Below, one piece after another: positions 24,515-34,504 of a stretch of 64,000 nt of DNA. The first letter of the stretch is position 1. Each line of letters opens with the position of its first letter. The stretch comes from Planctomycetaceae bacterium (GTDB taxonomy: Bacteria > Planctomycetota > Planctomycetia > Planctomycetales > Planctomycetaceae), in assembly GCA_020638955.1 (NCBI GenBank), contig JACKHO010000008.1, positions 186,001-250,000 on the forward strand, given 5' to 3'. The position numbers and the translations under genes were made by a program. The notes beneath the pieces were generated by a model that saw nothing but the letters and a program-made list of their open reading frames with translations, made no database searches and was not told the DNA's origin.

Positions 24515-25297
24515 CTACTTCTCGTCTAGATTCGATTCACCAGCAGCAACGCGTTTGAAAATGACGACATGCTGACGGGGTAATTCGTCTTTCGTTTCGA
24601 CCCATTCCAAATTCAGGCCGGGCTGGCTGGCTTCCAGTTTGACCTGTTCCTGCAACATCTTGTGTACTTCTTTAATGGGCACGCGCGGGTCTTCTTTGCG
24701 GTATTCCACAAAGGCGACACGACCACCCACCTTGAGGCTGTTCGAAATCTCGCGGAGCATTTCGTAAGGGAAATCAAATTCGTGGTACACATCCACCATA
24801 ATGACAAGGTCGACGGTACCCGGTTCCAGCCTGGGTGATTTGGTTGTGCCCAGAACGGGCACGACGTTGTCGATTTCCATGAGTTTGCACTTAACGGCCA
24901 GGGCGTCGAGCATTTCCTGCTGAATGTCGACAGCCAGCACTTCTCCGTCTGGCTTAAGCTTGGGAGCCATGAGCGTGGCAATGACTCCGGAACCGGCACC
25001 AATGTCGGCCACCACCATCCCGGGCTTCAGACCGAGGAGTTTGACCAGCACCGAGAGCCGCTCTTCCTCTTCGCGTGAGTTTCGTTCCAGCCAGCCAATC
25101 CCCTGGTGGCCCATGACATGCGCGATTTCGCGTCCCAGATAAAACTTGCCAATCCCATTGGGATCGTGCCGGTCCTTGAATTCGTACACCGGCGGCGCCA
25201 ATTCCGGCTCCTCGGCCTGCCCTGACGTGCAAACGAGACTGACTGCAAGAACCGCCAGTAGAAACAGAGAACCGGAACGAAGCTGATTCCACAACAT
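24515..25297 (-). CDS. Class I SAM-dependent methyltransferase with a signal peptide
   Basis: A 260-residue protein starting MLWNQLRSGSLFLLAVLAVS, a Sec signal peptide cleaved near GQAEEP. The mature part is a Rossmann methyltransferase: motif I VVADIGAGSGVIATLM, acidic VLAVDIQQEMLD, VDLVIMVDVYHEFD, and LKVGGRVAFVEYRKED, resembling UbiE-like proteins. Just after the signal are YEFKDRHDPNGIGKFYLGREIAHVMGHQG-type residues, common to planctomycete homologues. Export is unexpected because SAM is cytoplasmic; the protein may be anchored by an uncleaved helix, or planctomycete compartments may supply SAM. The substrate is unknown. GGTGAG lies 4 nt before the ATG; the longer frame to 25372 was rejected. 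Confidence 0.85.
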   Translation of the reverse strand: MLWNQLRSGSLFLLAVLAVSLVCTSGQAEEPELAPPVYEFKDRHDPNGIGKFYLGREIAHVMGHQGIGWLERNSREEEERLSVLVKLLGLKPGMVVADIGAGSGVIATLMAPKLKPDGEVLAVDIQQEMLDALAVKCKLMEIDNVVPVLGTTKSPRLEPGTVDLVIMVDVYHEFDFPYEMLREISNSLKVGGRVAFVEYRKEDPRVPIKEVHKMLQEQVKLEASQPGLNLEWVETKDELPRQHVVIFKRVAAGESNLDEK

Positions 25298-25498
25298 GAA
25301 CTCACCATGCGCTGAAAGAAAAAGGAGCCCCCAATGTACCCGATTGTGGCCCGCAAGGGCAAAACTACTCAAATGATTAAAGCCGCAGGAACTACGACTT
25401 GCCAGTTCTTATTGTGTGCACTGAGAGGGCGCACTATGGTTTGAAGTGCCGCAGTTCCGAAAAACCAGGGGTTGCCGCGATGAATGTGGAGTGATGTC

Positions 25499-28339
25499 AT
25501 GCAGAGAAATACGCCCGTGTCCCGCAACAGTCGAATGAGATTCACCCAGTACCGCATCTCCTGTTTGATGGGTGTTCTGCTAACGGGGACCTGTCTTTCT
25601 GCGGCGGACACAGAAATTCAATTTAACCGTGACATCAGGCCCATTCTGGTGGAGCACTGTCTACATTGTCATGGCCCGGATGAGAAAACCCGTGAAGGCG
25701 AACTGCGGTTGGATGAAGAGCAGGGGGCAAAGGCGTCGGCCATTGACGTGACGAATCTGGCCGACAGCTCACTGATTGAACGGATTACATCGACCGATCC
25801 CGAACTCAAAATGCCGCCGCCTGACTCGAAGACGTCGCTCAGCGAGCGGGAAAGAAGCATTCTCAAGCAGTGGGTGCTGGAAGGCGCCCCATATCAGGGA
25901 CACTGGGCCTTTGAACCGATTCATGATCCCCCTGTACCGCAACTCGCGAATGGTTCACCAGAACTCACCGAGGTCGATCATTTCATTGTCAGCCGATTGG
26001 AATCGAGTGGGCTGAGTTTGTCCGCTCCGGTAACCAGACAACAATGGATTCGTCGGGCGACGCAGGATCTCATTGGTCTGCCCCCCACGTGGGAGGAAGT
26101 GGAAGCGTTTGTGAATGACGCTTCGCCCGACGCATATGAGAAGGTGTTGGATCGACTGCTCGCTTCGCCGCGTTACGGAGAACGCTGGGGCCGACACTGG
26201 CTGGACATTGCACGCTATGCCGACACTCACGGCGGCAGTGCGATTGGCTTTCAGAAGTTTCCGTTCTCGTACACCTATCGCGATTACGTCATCAACGCCT
26301 TCAATGCCGACCTGCCGTACAACCGCTTCGTACAGGAACAACTTGCGGCCGATCAACTGGACTTGGAAGAAAATGATCCCGCCCTGGCTGGTCTGGGCTT
26401 CCTCACCATTGGCATGCAGTTTCGGAATCCTCATGACGTCATCGATGACCAAATTGACGTCACCACCCGTGGGCTTCTGGGGCTGACCGCAGCCTGTGCC
26501 CGCTGCCACGACCACAAATATGACCCCATTCCAACATCCGATTACTACGCGTTGTATGCCACGTTCGCCAGCAGCAGAAAACCTGAATTGCCACCGACTG
26601 TCGGAAATCCTCCTGACACTCCCGCTTATCAGCAGTACGCCTTTGAACTCAAGAAGCGGCAAACGGTGTATGAGGATATGGCGCGTGATCAGTCTCAGGT
26701 CATGCGGGGACGATTGCGAATGCAGGTTGGGCTCTACTTACGTGAACTGGCCAAAGGCGTTCCCGAACAGGACCTCGCCTCGGCATTTCTCTCCTACCGG
26801 ACCGATGACGTTCGTCCGCTGGTCTTGAATCGCTGGCGGGAGTATCTCGCTGAACTTCGCGATGATGACCCCGTTTTTGGTCCGTGGAAGACTCTGTCCG
26901 CACTACCACAAATGGAAGCCGAAGAATTCAACAAAACGGCGCTGGAGCAAATTAAGAAATGGCGAGAAGAGAACGGTGATCCTGCGAAGTTTGCGAATCA
27001 GCATCAAATTGCTGTTGCAGCTCCCAAGTGGAATCCCCGGGTGCTTGATGCTCTGGAAGCCAAGTCACCGAAGTCTTTGCTTGAAGTGGCAGATGCGTAC
27101 GGCACGCTGTTTGCGGAGGTGCATCGAGAATGGCTGACGGCACAACTGGAAGCCTCGCTGGAAGCGAGTGAAGGAGGTACCGTCATCCCGGATCAGGATG
27201 GTCGCCACACGGTGGTGAACAGTGCCATCAACCAGCAGGTACGTCGCCATTTGTACGAGCCCGGCACGCCGACCGCGATGGATTTGGACACGGCGACGAC
27301 GCTGCTGAACCGTACCGTGCGAGATGGTCTCGGAGGAAAACGCGGCGCAGTTGAAGGCTTGCATCTCTCATCACCCGGTTCACCGCCGAGGGCGATGGCG
27401 CTTCAAGAATCTGAGACGGCGGGACCATTCTACGTTTTTCGACGCGGGAATCCCCTCAGCCGTGGTGATGTCGTGCAGGCCCACACACTCACGGCATTCA
27501 CCCCCGAGGGAGCATCACCGGAGCCGTTTCCTGAGGGGCAACGGCGACTCGCACTGGCTCAGAATCTGACTTCGCTGGAGAATCCGCTACTGCGTCGCGT
27601 GGTAGTGAACTGGGTCTGGCATCGACACTTTGGTCAGGGGTTAGTCCGTACCCTCGACGATTTTGGTACTCGGAGCAATCCTCCCACCCATCCTGAACTT
27701 CTGGACTACCTCGCGTCGCGTCTGGTTGATGACGGCTGGTCGCTGAAGAAGCTGCACAAGCGAATTATGCTTTCGCACGTGTATCGTCAGGGAGCGATTG
27801 AGAACGCTGCCAGCCGGAACGCTGATCCCGACAACAAGCTCCTGTGGCGGATGCCGCGCCGTCACCTCGATATGGAAACTATGCGCGACTCCATGTTGGC
27901 TGTTTCGGGAGAGTTGGATGTCAGTCGGATTGGCGGTCGCCCATTCGATTTTCTGGCCCATCCCATTGTGCCCCGGCGGAGTGTGTATGGCTTCATCAAC
28001 CGGGACATTATTCATTCGCTGGCCAGTACATTCGATGCCGCAAATCCCACATCCTGCTCTGCCACACGGCCCACGACCACCGTGCCGCAGCAGACTTTGT
28101 TCGCGTTGAATTCAGCGTTTATCCAGGATCGTGCCGCCGCGTTTGCCAAAGTGACGGCAGCAACCACAGACCCCGCCATACGAATTCAACAAATGTATCA
28201 ACGTGCCTATGGACGAAATCCTGAGCCAGATGAAATCGACGCGGCCCTGAACTTCGTAGGACAACAAGATGCCGGGGATACGTGGCTACAATTGGCCCAT
28301 GCGTTGCTGGCATCGAATGAATTTGTGTTTGCCGACTGA
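25499..28339 (+). CDS. Exported cytochrome-DUF1549-DUF1553 protein (PSCyt1/PSD1 type), module 1
   Basis: A 946-residue protein. The ATG at 25499 has TGGAG 8 nt upstream; a second ATG at 25535 would remove 12 residues. After a signal peptide (SCLMGVLLTGTCLSAA) comes a planctomycete cytochrome c-like domain with IRPILVEHCLHCHGPDEKTR and MPPPDSK as possible axial Met. DUF1549 follows (FIVSRLESSG, DLIGLPPTWEEVEAFV, YGERWGRHWLDIARYADTHG), containing a second haem-like CARCHDHKYDPIP. DUF1553 ends the protein (NPLLRRVVVNWVWHRHFGQG, NPPTHPELLDYLASRL, RRHLDMETMRDSML). This is a pan-planctomycete family of unknown chemistry, presumed periplasmic redox or sugar-related. The DUF1501 gene 57 bases downstream is its usual partner. 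Confidence 0.92.
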   Translation: MQRNTPVSRNSRMRFTQYRISCLMGVLLTGTCLSAADTEIQFNRDIRPILVEHCLHCHGPDEKTREGELRLDEEQGAKASAIDVTNLADSSLIERITSTDPELKMPPPDSKTSLSERERSILKQWVLEGAPYQGHWAFEPIHDPPVPQLANGSPELTEVDHFIVSRLESSGLSLSAPVTRQQWIRRATQDLIGLPPTWEEVEAFVNDASPDAYEKVLDRLLASPRYGERWGRHWLDIARYADTHGGSAIGFQKFPFSYTYRDYVINAFNADLPYNRFVQEQLAADQLDLEENDPALAGLGFLTIGMQFRNPHDVIDDQIDVTTRGLLGLTAACARCHDHKYDPIPTSDYYALYATFASSRKPELPPTVGNPPDTPAYQQYAFELKKRQTVYEDMARDQSQVMRGRLRMQVGLYLRELAKGVPEQDLASAFLSYRTDDVRPLVLNRWREYLAELRDDDPVFGPWKTLSALPQMEAEEFNKTALEQIKKWREENGDPAKFANQHQIAVAAPKWNPRVLDALEAKSPKSLLEVADAYGTLFAEVHREWLTAQLEASLEASEGGTVIPDQDGRHTVVNSAINQQVRRHLYEPGTPTAMDLDTATTLLNRTVRDGLGGKRGAVEGLHLSSPGSPPRAMALQESETAGPFYVFRRGNPLSRGDVVQAHTLTAFTPEGASPEPFPEGQRRLALAQNLTSLENPLLRRVVVNWVWHRHFGQGLVRTLDDFGTRSNPPTHPELLDYLASRLVDDGWSLKKLHKRIMLSHVYRQGAIENAASRNADPDNKLLWRMPRRHLDMETMRDSMLAVSGELDVSRIGGRPFDFLAHPIVPRRSVYGFINRDIIHSLASTFDAANPTSCSATRPTTTVPQQTLFALNSAFIQDRAAAFAKVTAATTDPAIRIQQMYQRAYGRNPEPDEIDAALNFVGQQDAGDTWLQLAHALLASNEFVFAD

Positions 28340-28396
28340 ATCAGACCACCAGGAAATGGCACACGACGTGAACGACACCTCGTCGAGGACGCAACA

Positions 28397-29824
28397 GTGA
28401 AACAACAAACTACACCTTCAGCATTCCCGTTCGATGAAACGGACGCCGCTCCGTCGCGTCGTCAGTTCTTCGAACGCTGCGGCATGGGATTCGGCACACT
28501 TGCACTGGCGGGACTGCTGCAGGAGAACGGATTCGCGGCGACAGGCCGACCACATTTTCCTGGCAAGGCGAAACACGTCATTCATGTGTTCCTGAACGGC
28601 GGGATGTCCCAAGTCGACACGTTCGATCCCAAACCGGAATTGACGCGACGTGGCGGCCAGATGCTACCGTTCGACAATCTTCAAACCGAACGCAAAACCG
28701 GTGTCGCACTTCCGTCGCCGTTTACGTTTACTCAGCACGGTGAATGTGGAACGCCCGTCAGTGATTTGTTTCCGCATTTGTCGAAGTGCGTCGACGACAT
28801 GGCAGTCATCCGTTCGATGTACGCGGAACTGCCAAATCATGAAATGTCTTTGATGCTCATGAACACGGGCGACATGCGGCAGGTGCGTCCGAGTTTCGGT
28901 TCGTGGCTGACCTGGGGCATGGGAAGCGAAAACCAGAATCTCCCGGGATTCGTCGCACTCTGTCCGGGCGGATATCCCGTGGGCGGAGCTGGCAACTGGC
29001 GTTCCGCATTTCTCCCCGGCGTATATCAGGGAACATTGGTGGATACGTCAAAGGCCGATCCCACACAGCTCATTACGAACATTCGCAACTCCCGACTTTC
29101 CTCAGATGAACAGAGTCGACAGTATGAATTCCTGAAGCAGCTCAACGCGAAGCATTTGGAGCAGCGGGCTGGCGAATCAGCCATTGAGGCTCGTATTCAA
29201 TCGTTCGAAATGGCATACCGCATGCAAACCGAAGCGACCGACGCTTTCGACCTGTCGCAGGAGCCCGAACATATCCATAAGCTTTACGGTGAAGGGGTAC
29301 AAAATCGACAGCTCCTCCTGGCTCGGCGACTCATTGAGCGGGGCGTGCGTTTCGTGCAAACGTGGCACGGCGATGGCCAACCATGGGACAGTCATTCAAA
29401 CATCAAGAATTCGCACCGGGCCGTCGCCAATCAATGTGACCAGGGCCTGGCGGCACTCATTATCGACCTGAAGCAGCGGGGTCTGCTGGAAGAAACACTC
29501 ATTCTCTGCACCGGCGAATTCGGACGGACTCCCTCGGTCGAAATGGAACAAAACGGTTCGGGGGCCTCACAGGGACGCGACCACAACCATTGGGGATTTT
29601 CGCTCTGGCTGGCTGGTGGAGGCGTCAAAGGAGGCACCGTCTACGGCGCAACCGACGAGTTCGGATTCCAGGCCGTGGAAAACCGTGTGTCAGTGCATGA
29701 CCTGCACGCCACCATGCTGCATCTGCTGGGAATGGACCACGAGCGACTGACGTATCGCTACGCAGGACGCGACTACCGCCTGACTGATTTATACGGCAAC
29801 GTCGTGCATGAAATCATTGCGTAG
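28397..29824 (+). CDS. Tat-exported DUF1501 protein, module 1
   Basis: A 475-residue protein with a GTG start at 28397 behind GAGGA. The N-terminus carries a twin-arginine signal (SRRQFFERCGMGFGTLALAGLL). DUF1501 belongs to the alkaline phosphatase/sulfatase-like superfamily; visible blocks are HVIHVFLNGGMSQVDTFDPKPEL, VIRSMYAELPNHE, PSFGSWLTWGMGSEN, RRLIERGVRFVQTWHGDGQPWDSH, LILCTGEFGRTPSVE, GRDHNHWGFSLWLAGGGVKGG and HDLHATMLHLLGMDH. It folds in the cytoplasm and is exported by Tat, which suits metal cofactor insertion. It forms a two-gene unit with the preceding DUF1549/1553 gene; biochemical function is unknown. Confidence 0.93.
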   Translation: MKQQTTPSAFPFDETDAAPSRRQFFERCGMGFGTLALAGLLQENGFAATGRPHFPGKAKHVIHVFLNGGMSQVDTFDPKPELTRRGGQMLPFDNLQTERKTGVALPSPFTFTQHGECGTPVSDLFPHLSKCVDDMAVIRSMYAELPNHEMSLMLMNTGDMRQVRPSFGSWLTWGMGSENQNLPGFVALCPGGYPVGGAGNWRSAFLPGVYQGTLVDTSKADPTQLITNIRNSRLSSDEQSRQYEFLKQLNAKHLEQRAGESAIEARIQSFEMAYRMQTEATDAFDLSQEPEHIHKLYGEGVQNRQLLLARRLIERGVRFVQTWHGDGQPWDSHSNIKNSHRAVANQCDQGLAALIIDLKQRGLLEETLILCTGEFGRTPSVEMEQNGSGASQGRDHNHWGFSLWLAGGGVKGGTVYGATDEFGFQAVENRVSVHDLHATMLHLLGMDHERLTYRYAGRDYRLTDLYGNVVHEIIA

Positions 29825-30000
29825 ACCAGTTCTTGACGTGCCGGAATAGCCCAAAGGTTTTTGCAGCGGCGGCATGTTGTCGCTGCGATTGGTCGCTGAT
29901 TGGCCGTTTCCCCTTTTCGGCGGTCACTGCGAGCAGCTAACATGCATGCACACTGATGCGTCCCGCCCGGGCGTTCCTTCCTCCCGCCACTGCATTCCCC

Positions 30001-32883
30001 ATGCAACGTTTCATTCTCACATTTGCCGCACTCCTGTTGCTTTGCCGTCTTGGCATTTCCCATGCCGCTGACGTCACTTGGGAACAGGATGTCCGCCCGC
30101 TGCTTAAAACGCATTGTTTTCACTGTCATGGCGAAGCGGGCGAGAAGGAAGCGGGACTCGATTTGCGGTTGCAGAAACTGCTCGTCAAAGGTGGTGAGTC
30201 TGGGCCAGCCATTGTTCTGGGAGATGTTGACGGAAGCCTGCTGCTGCAGCGGATTACCGCTGGAGAAATGCCGCCTGATGAAGACAAACTTCTGAGCCCC
30301 GCCGACGTTGAAGTCATCAGGAAGTGGGTGGAAGGCGGTGCGAAAGTTACCGAGGCGGAACCGGACGTTGTTGGTGACGGACCACTCTTCACCTCGGCGG
30401 AACGAAACTACTGGGCGTTTCGTCCAGTCCAACGTCCTGAAGTGCCAGACACCTCTGCCGAGCAGCGGTCTCGAACGCCTATCGATGCACTCATTCTGTC
30501 GGCGAATGAAAATCATCCCGGATTCGCCGAGGACGCCAACCGTGCGCAATTGTTGAGGCGGGCGTCAATCGACCTGACGGGACTGCCTCCCGCGCCGGAA
30601 ATGCTGGAGCGGGTGCTGGCTGACGAATCACCCGACTGGTGGGATTCGGCTGTCGAAGAACTGTTAGCGTCGCCGCATTACGGGGAGCGCTGGGCACGCC
30701 ACTGGCTGGACGTCGCCGGGTATGCTGACTCCGAAGGTTACACCGATGAAGACCGAGTCCGTCCGCACGCCTGGCGGTATCGAGACTATGTCATTCGCTC
30801 CTTCGAGAATGATAAGCCGTTCGACGTATTCATTCAGGAACAGCTCGCGGGCGATGAACTTGCGAACTGGACCGGCGGTGATTTGTCCGAACAGCAAATA
30901 GAACAACTGACGGCGACTGGCTTTTTGCGGATGGCTCCCGACGGCACAGCATCCGGCGGGATTAATGCCACGGAAGCTCGGAATCAGGTTGTGGCTGATA
31001 CCATGCAAATTGTCGGATCATCACTGATGGGAATGACGCTCCACTGTGCTCAGTGTCATGACCATCGGTACGATCCTATTCCGCAGTCAGACTACTACGC
31101 CCTCCGCGCTGTATTCGAACCAGCACTTGACTGGAAGAACTGGAAGTCACCGCCGCAACGGCAAATTTCTCTCTACACAGCTGCCGACCGGGCAACTGCC
31201 AAAGAGATTGAAGCCCAGGCTGCGGCGGTTGAAAAAGAACGTGCCGACAAGGCGGAAGAATTCATTACGCGGACACTGGAAGAGGAACTGCTGCTCATTC
31301 CCGAAGAACAGCGGGAGGCCACACGCACTGCTTACCGGACGGCAGCAAAGGAACGCACGCCTGAACAGGAGGCGTTGCTTAAAGAGCATCCCAGCGTGGC
31401 GAGCATTAGTGTCGGTTCCTTGTATTTGTACGACCGCCGCCGCGACGAACGGGCCGCCAAAATTGACGCCGAGCGCAAGCAGAAGGAAACCCGGTTCATC
31501 GAGGAAACGAAACAAGCTGAACTTGCCAAAGTGCCCGAAGAAGAGCGTGAAGCACTGCAAACCGCTTTAGCTGCGGCACAGGCACAGCGGACGGCTGAAC
31601 GGAATGAACTGCTCGCCAAGTATCCCGGCACGCAGGTGACTCTTGCGACTTTGGCCGAGTTTAATCCCGAAGCGGCGGCTGAGTTGGAGCAGGACCGGAA
31701 GGCGGCAGCTGAACTGCGGAGCAGCAAATCAGCGGACGTGCTCAAAGAGTATCAGGACAAGGCGGCAAAAACTCGCGAGCAGAAGCCAGAAGAAGGATTC
31801 CTGCGCGCACTGCAGGAACCGGCAGGTAACATTCCGCAGACCTTTGTCTTCCACCGAGGTGATCCCGAACAGCCGAAAGATGTTGTCCCACCGCACGACT
31901 TGTCAATTCTCGAAAGTCGCGGGGAGATTCCGGAAAATCTCGATTCGTTACCGACCAGTGGTCGGCGACTCGCTTTTGCCCGGCAGTTGACTGACGGCAC
32001 GCATCCACTCTTGGCCCGTGTCATTGTAAACCGGATTTGGCTGAATCATTTTGGGCGGGGCATTGTCAGCACGCCAGGAGATTTTGGTCGTTTGGGTGAT
32101 CGGCCCACGCATCCTGAGCTGCTGGACTGGCTCGCGGCGGAGTTTCAGTCATCTGGCTGGAGCATGAAGCACATGCACCGCGTCATCATGAAGTCGACCG
32201 TGTACCGGCAGTCCTCTGTCGCGTCGACCGCTGCGATGGACGCCGATCCTGACAACCTCATGTACTCCCGTTTTCCGCTGCGTCGAATGGAATCAGAGAC
32301 GTTGCGTGATGCCCTGCTCGCGGTGACGGGGAAGCTGAATACCAAACGGTTCGGGGCTCCCATTCCGGTTATGGAAGACAGTGTCGGCCAAATTGTGCTC
32401 GGCCAGGAAAACCTGGATGGCGAACGGAAACCTGTCGACAAGGTGGATTTGAATGGTGAGGAATTCCGTCGCAGTATTTATGTGCAGGTACGGCGGACGC
32501 GGACGTTTTCGATGTTCGAAACGTTTGACGCTCCGGCCATGACTCCCAACTGCGACTTCCGCAGTTCCTCGACCGTGGCCCCGCAGTCGCTGTTCTTCAT
32601 GAACAGTGCGGCCATTGTGGAGTTCGCCGACTTCTTTGCTGAGCGACTCCTCAGCGAAGCGGCGGAAGGCACGGAGCAACAAGTCGACCGCGCATGGCAA
32701 CTCGCGTATGCGGCCCGTCCCAATGAGTCGGAACGGGCACAGGCCGTGGCCTTCATTTCGACGCAGCAGGAAGTACTCGCCGGTCAACAGAGTGAGTGGG
32801 ATGAAGCTCGCGTGAAGCGCGAGGCGCTCAGTGTGTTTTGTCAGGCTTTGCTCAGCTCGAATCGTTTCCTTTACGTGGAATAG
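30001..32883 (+). CDS. Exported cytochrome-DUF1549-DUF1553 protein with duplicated coiled insert, module 2
   Basis: A 960-residue paralogue of the 25499 protein. The signal peptide MQRFILTFAALLLLCRLGIS begins at ATG 30001, which lacks a clear ribosome site; an in-frame ATG at 29956 would add 15 residues. The cytochrome domain has VRPLLKTHCFHCHGEAGE and MPPDEDK, and DUF1549 has YGERWARHWLDVAGYADSEG and CAQCHDHRYDPIP. DUF1553 closes with HPLLARVIVNRIWLNHFGRG and RPTHPELLDWLAAEF. Between them (about residues 400-600) is a Glu/Lys/Ala-rich, probably coiled-coil insert containing two tandem ~77-residue units, LLIPEEQREATRTAYR and LAKVPEEEREALQTAL, each followed by a hydrophobic SVASISVGSL/TQVTLATLAE segment. 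Such inserts vary among family members. The DUF1501 partner starts 9 bases downstream. Confidence 0.92.
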   Translation: MQRFILTFAALLLLCRLGISHAADVTWEQDVRPLLKTHCFHCHGEAGEKEAGLDLRLQKLLVKGGESGPAIVLGDVDGSLLLQRITAGEMPPDEDKLLSPADVEVIRKWVEGGAKVTEAEPDVVGDGPLFTSAERNYWAFRPVQRPEVPDTSAEQRSRTPIDALILSANENHPGFAEDANRAQLLRRASIDLTGLPPAPEMLERVLADESPDWWDSAVEELLASPHYGERWARHWLDVAGYADSEGYTDEDRVRPHAWRYRDYVIRSFENDKPFDVFIQEQLAGDELANWTGGDLSEQQIEQLTATGFLRMAPDGTASGGINATEARNQVVADTMQIVGSSLMGMTLHCAQCHDHRYDPIPQSDYYALRAVFEPALDWKNWKSPPQRQISLYTAADRATAKEIEAQAAAVEKERADKAEEFITRTLEEELLLIPEEQREATRTAYRTAAKERTPEQEALLKEHPSVASISVGSLYLYDRRRDERAAKIDAERKQKETRFIEETKQAELAKVPEEEREALQTALAAAQAQRTAERNELLAKYPGTQVTLATLAEFNPEAAAELEQDRKAAAELRSSKSADVLKEYQDKAAKTREQKPEEGFLRALQEPAGNIPQTFVFHRGDPEQPKDVVPPHDLSILESRGEIPENLDSLPTSGRRLAFARQLTDGTHPLLARVIVNRIWLNHFGRGIVSTPGDFGRLGDRPTHPELLDWLAAEFQSSGWSMKHMHRVIMKSTVYRQSSVASTAAMDADPDNLMYSRFPLRRMESETLRDALLAVTGKLNTKRFGAPIPVMEDSVGQIVLGQENLDGERKPVDKVDLNGEEFRRSIYVQVRRTRTFSMFETFDAPAMTPNCDFRSSSTVAPQSLFFMNSAAIVEFADFFAERLLSEAAEGTEQQVDRAWQLAYAARPNESERAQAVAFISTQQEVLAGQQSEWDEARVKREALSVFCQALLSSNRFLYVE

Positions 32884-32892
32884 ATTTCCCCC

Positions 32893-34341
32893 ATGAATGA
32901 CTTCACCAACTGGAATCGACGACAGTTTCTGCGGGCGGGGACCTTCAGTCTCGCGCCGCTGGCCATTGCGTCGCTGCTGCAACGCGATGGTCTTCTAGCT
33001 GCGCCCATTAAGCCTGGGGCCACGCCCACGCCCGATTCCCTTAAGCAGCGTGCGCCGCATGCCACTCCCAAAGCGACGGCAATGATTTCGCTGTTCATGC
33101 AGGGGGGGCCGAGTCAAATTGACATGTTCGATCCTAAGCCGGAACTGAACAAGCTTGACGGCCAGTCGTTTCCGGGAACCATCAAATACGACAACGCTGC
33201 TCAGGCGAGTTCCAAGGTGCTGGGCTGCCCGTGGAAATTCCAGCCGCATGGCGAATGTGGTACCGAACTCTCGGAACTGCTGCCGTACACGTCGCGTGTG
33301 GTGGACGATATTTGTGTCATCAGGTCCATGCATACGGGCGTGAACAATCATGGCCAGTCGATTCATGCGTTGAATTCAGGCCGCATCCAGCGTGGTCGAC
33401 CGGCACTGGGAAGCTGGCTGACGTATGGGTTGGGGAATGCGGCGGAGAATTTGCCCGCGTTCATGGCTTTGCCAGACCCCGGCGGCATTCCGGTCGAAGG
33501 GGTGCTCAACTGGTCGAACGGCTGGTTGCCGTCGCTGTTTCAGGGAACGGTCATCAGGCCGCAGGAGCCGCGGATTTTCAATTTGGAGCCGCCGGCCACG
33601 CGTCGGGGAGCGGTGCAGGACAATTACCTCGCTTACCTGCGGGAGCTGAATGCCCGGCATCAGGACGAGTATCCCACCAATACCGATCTGCAGGCCCGCA
33701 TTGCCAATTACGAACTCGCCGCCCAAATGCAGGTGGCCGCCGCCGAGGCACTCGACCTCTCCAAAGAAACCGAAGCCACGCAGAAAATGTACGGCATTGG
33801 TGATAAGGAAACCGAGGAATACGGCCGCCGCTGTCTCATTGCCCGGCGGCTCATTGAGCGGGGCGTGCGGTTTGTGCAGGTCTACACACGGAACCAGTTC
33901 TGGGATCATCACGGATCAATTCGGACGTCACTTCCGCGTGCCTGCAAACTGACCGATCAACCCGCTGCCGCACTCGTCACCGACCTGAAACAACGCGGCC
34001 TGCTCGACTCGACTGTCGTGCATTGGGGCGGCGAAATGGGACGCCTCCCCGTCATCCAGAACGACGCCGGACCGGCCAAAGTGGGACGCGACCACAACAC
34101 CTACGGATTCTCCATGTGGGTCGCCGGCGGCGGCTTCCGACGCGGCGGCACCTACGGAGCCACCGACGAATTCGGCCACCACGCTGTGGAAAACATCGTC
34201 AACCACTACGACTACCACGCCACCCTGCTGCACCTGTTCGGCCTTGATCCGGAGCGACTGACGTTCGAGCGGAATGGGCGGCTGGAGAGTTTGTTGGATG
34301 GCCAGCCGGGTCAGGTGGTGGCGGGGTTGTTGCAGGCGTAG
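32893..34341 (+). CDS. Tat-exported DUF1501 protein, module 2
   Basis: A 482-residue paralogue of the DUF1501 protein at 28397, starting MNDFTNWNRRQFLRAGTFSL with a twin-arginine motif. Shared blocks are TAMISLFMQGGPSQIDMFDPK, VIRSMHTGVNNHGQS, PALGSWLTYGLGNAAENLPA, RRLIERGVRFVQVYTRNQFWDHHG, VVHWGGEMGRLPVIQ, GRDHNTYGFSMWVAGGGFRRG and YDYHATLLHLFGLDPERL. Only 9 bases separate it from module 2's DUF1549/1553 gene, so translation is probably coupled. Late in the gene the bases become strikingly C/G-ending. Function unknown. Confidence 0.93.
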   Translation: MNDFTNWNRRQFLRAGTFSLAPLAIASLLQRDGLLAAPIKPGATPTPDSLKQRAPHATPKATAMISLFMQGGPSQIDMFDPKPELNKLDGQSFPGTIKYDNAAQASSKVLGCPWKFQPHGECGTELSELLPYTSRVVDDICVIRSMHTGVNNHGQSIHALNSGRIQRGRPALGSWLTYGLGNAAENLPAFMALPDPGGIPVEGVLNWSNGWLPSLFQGTVIRPQEPRIFNLEPPATRRGAVQDNYLAYLRELNARHQDEYPTNTDLQARIANYELAAQMQVAAAEALDLSKETEATQKMYGIGDKETEEYGRRCLIARRLIERGVRFVQVYTRNQFWDHHGSIRTSLPRACKLTDQPAAALVTDLKQRGLLDSTVVHWGGEMGRLPVIQNDAGPAKVGRDHNTYGFSMWVAGGGFRRGGTYGATDEFGHHAVENIVNHYDYHATLLHLFGLDPERLTFERNGRLESLLDGQPGQVVAGLLQA

Positions 34342-34383
34342 TGTGCGTACGGCCGACAGCAACTCGAATAGGCACGTCAAACG

Positions 34384-34460
34384 ACGTTCGCATGCTCACC
34401 CTGCTTCGCGATGTGAGCATGGCACACAAAGTCTGAAGAACTTCAGCCATGCCACCTGCC
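34384..34460 (+). repeat. 77-bp repeat with palindromic core, copy A
   Basis: Aligns without gaps to the reverse complement of 34927-35003, 62 of 77 positions identical. The core is CATGCTCAC (34391-34399), 13-nt loop, GTGAGCATG (34413-34421). Together the two copies look like terminal inverted repeats around the small ORF at 34505-34900. Confidence 0.75.
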
Positions 34461-34504
34461 TTGATAAGGAGGCGAGTGGATTCGTGACATGCCCAGGCCG
34501 CTTC

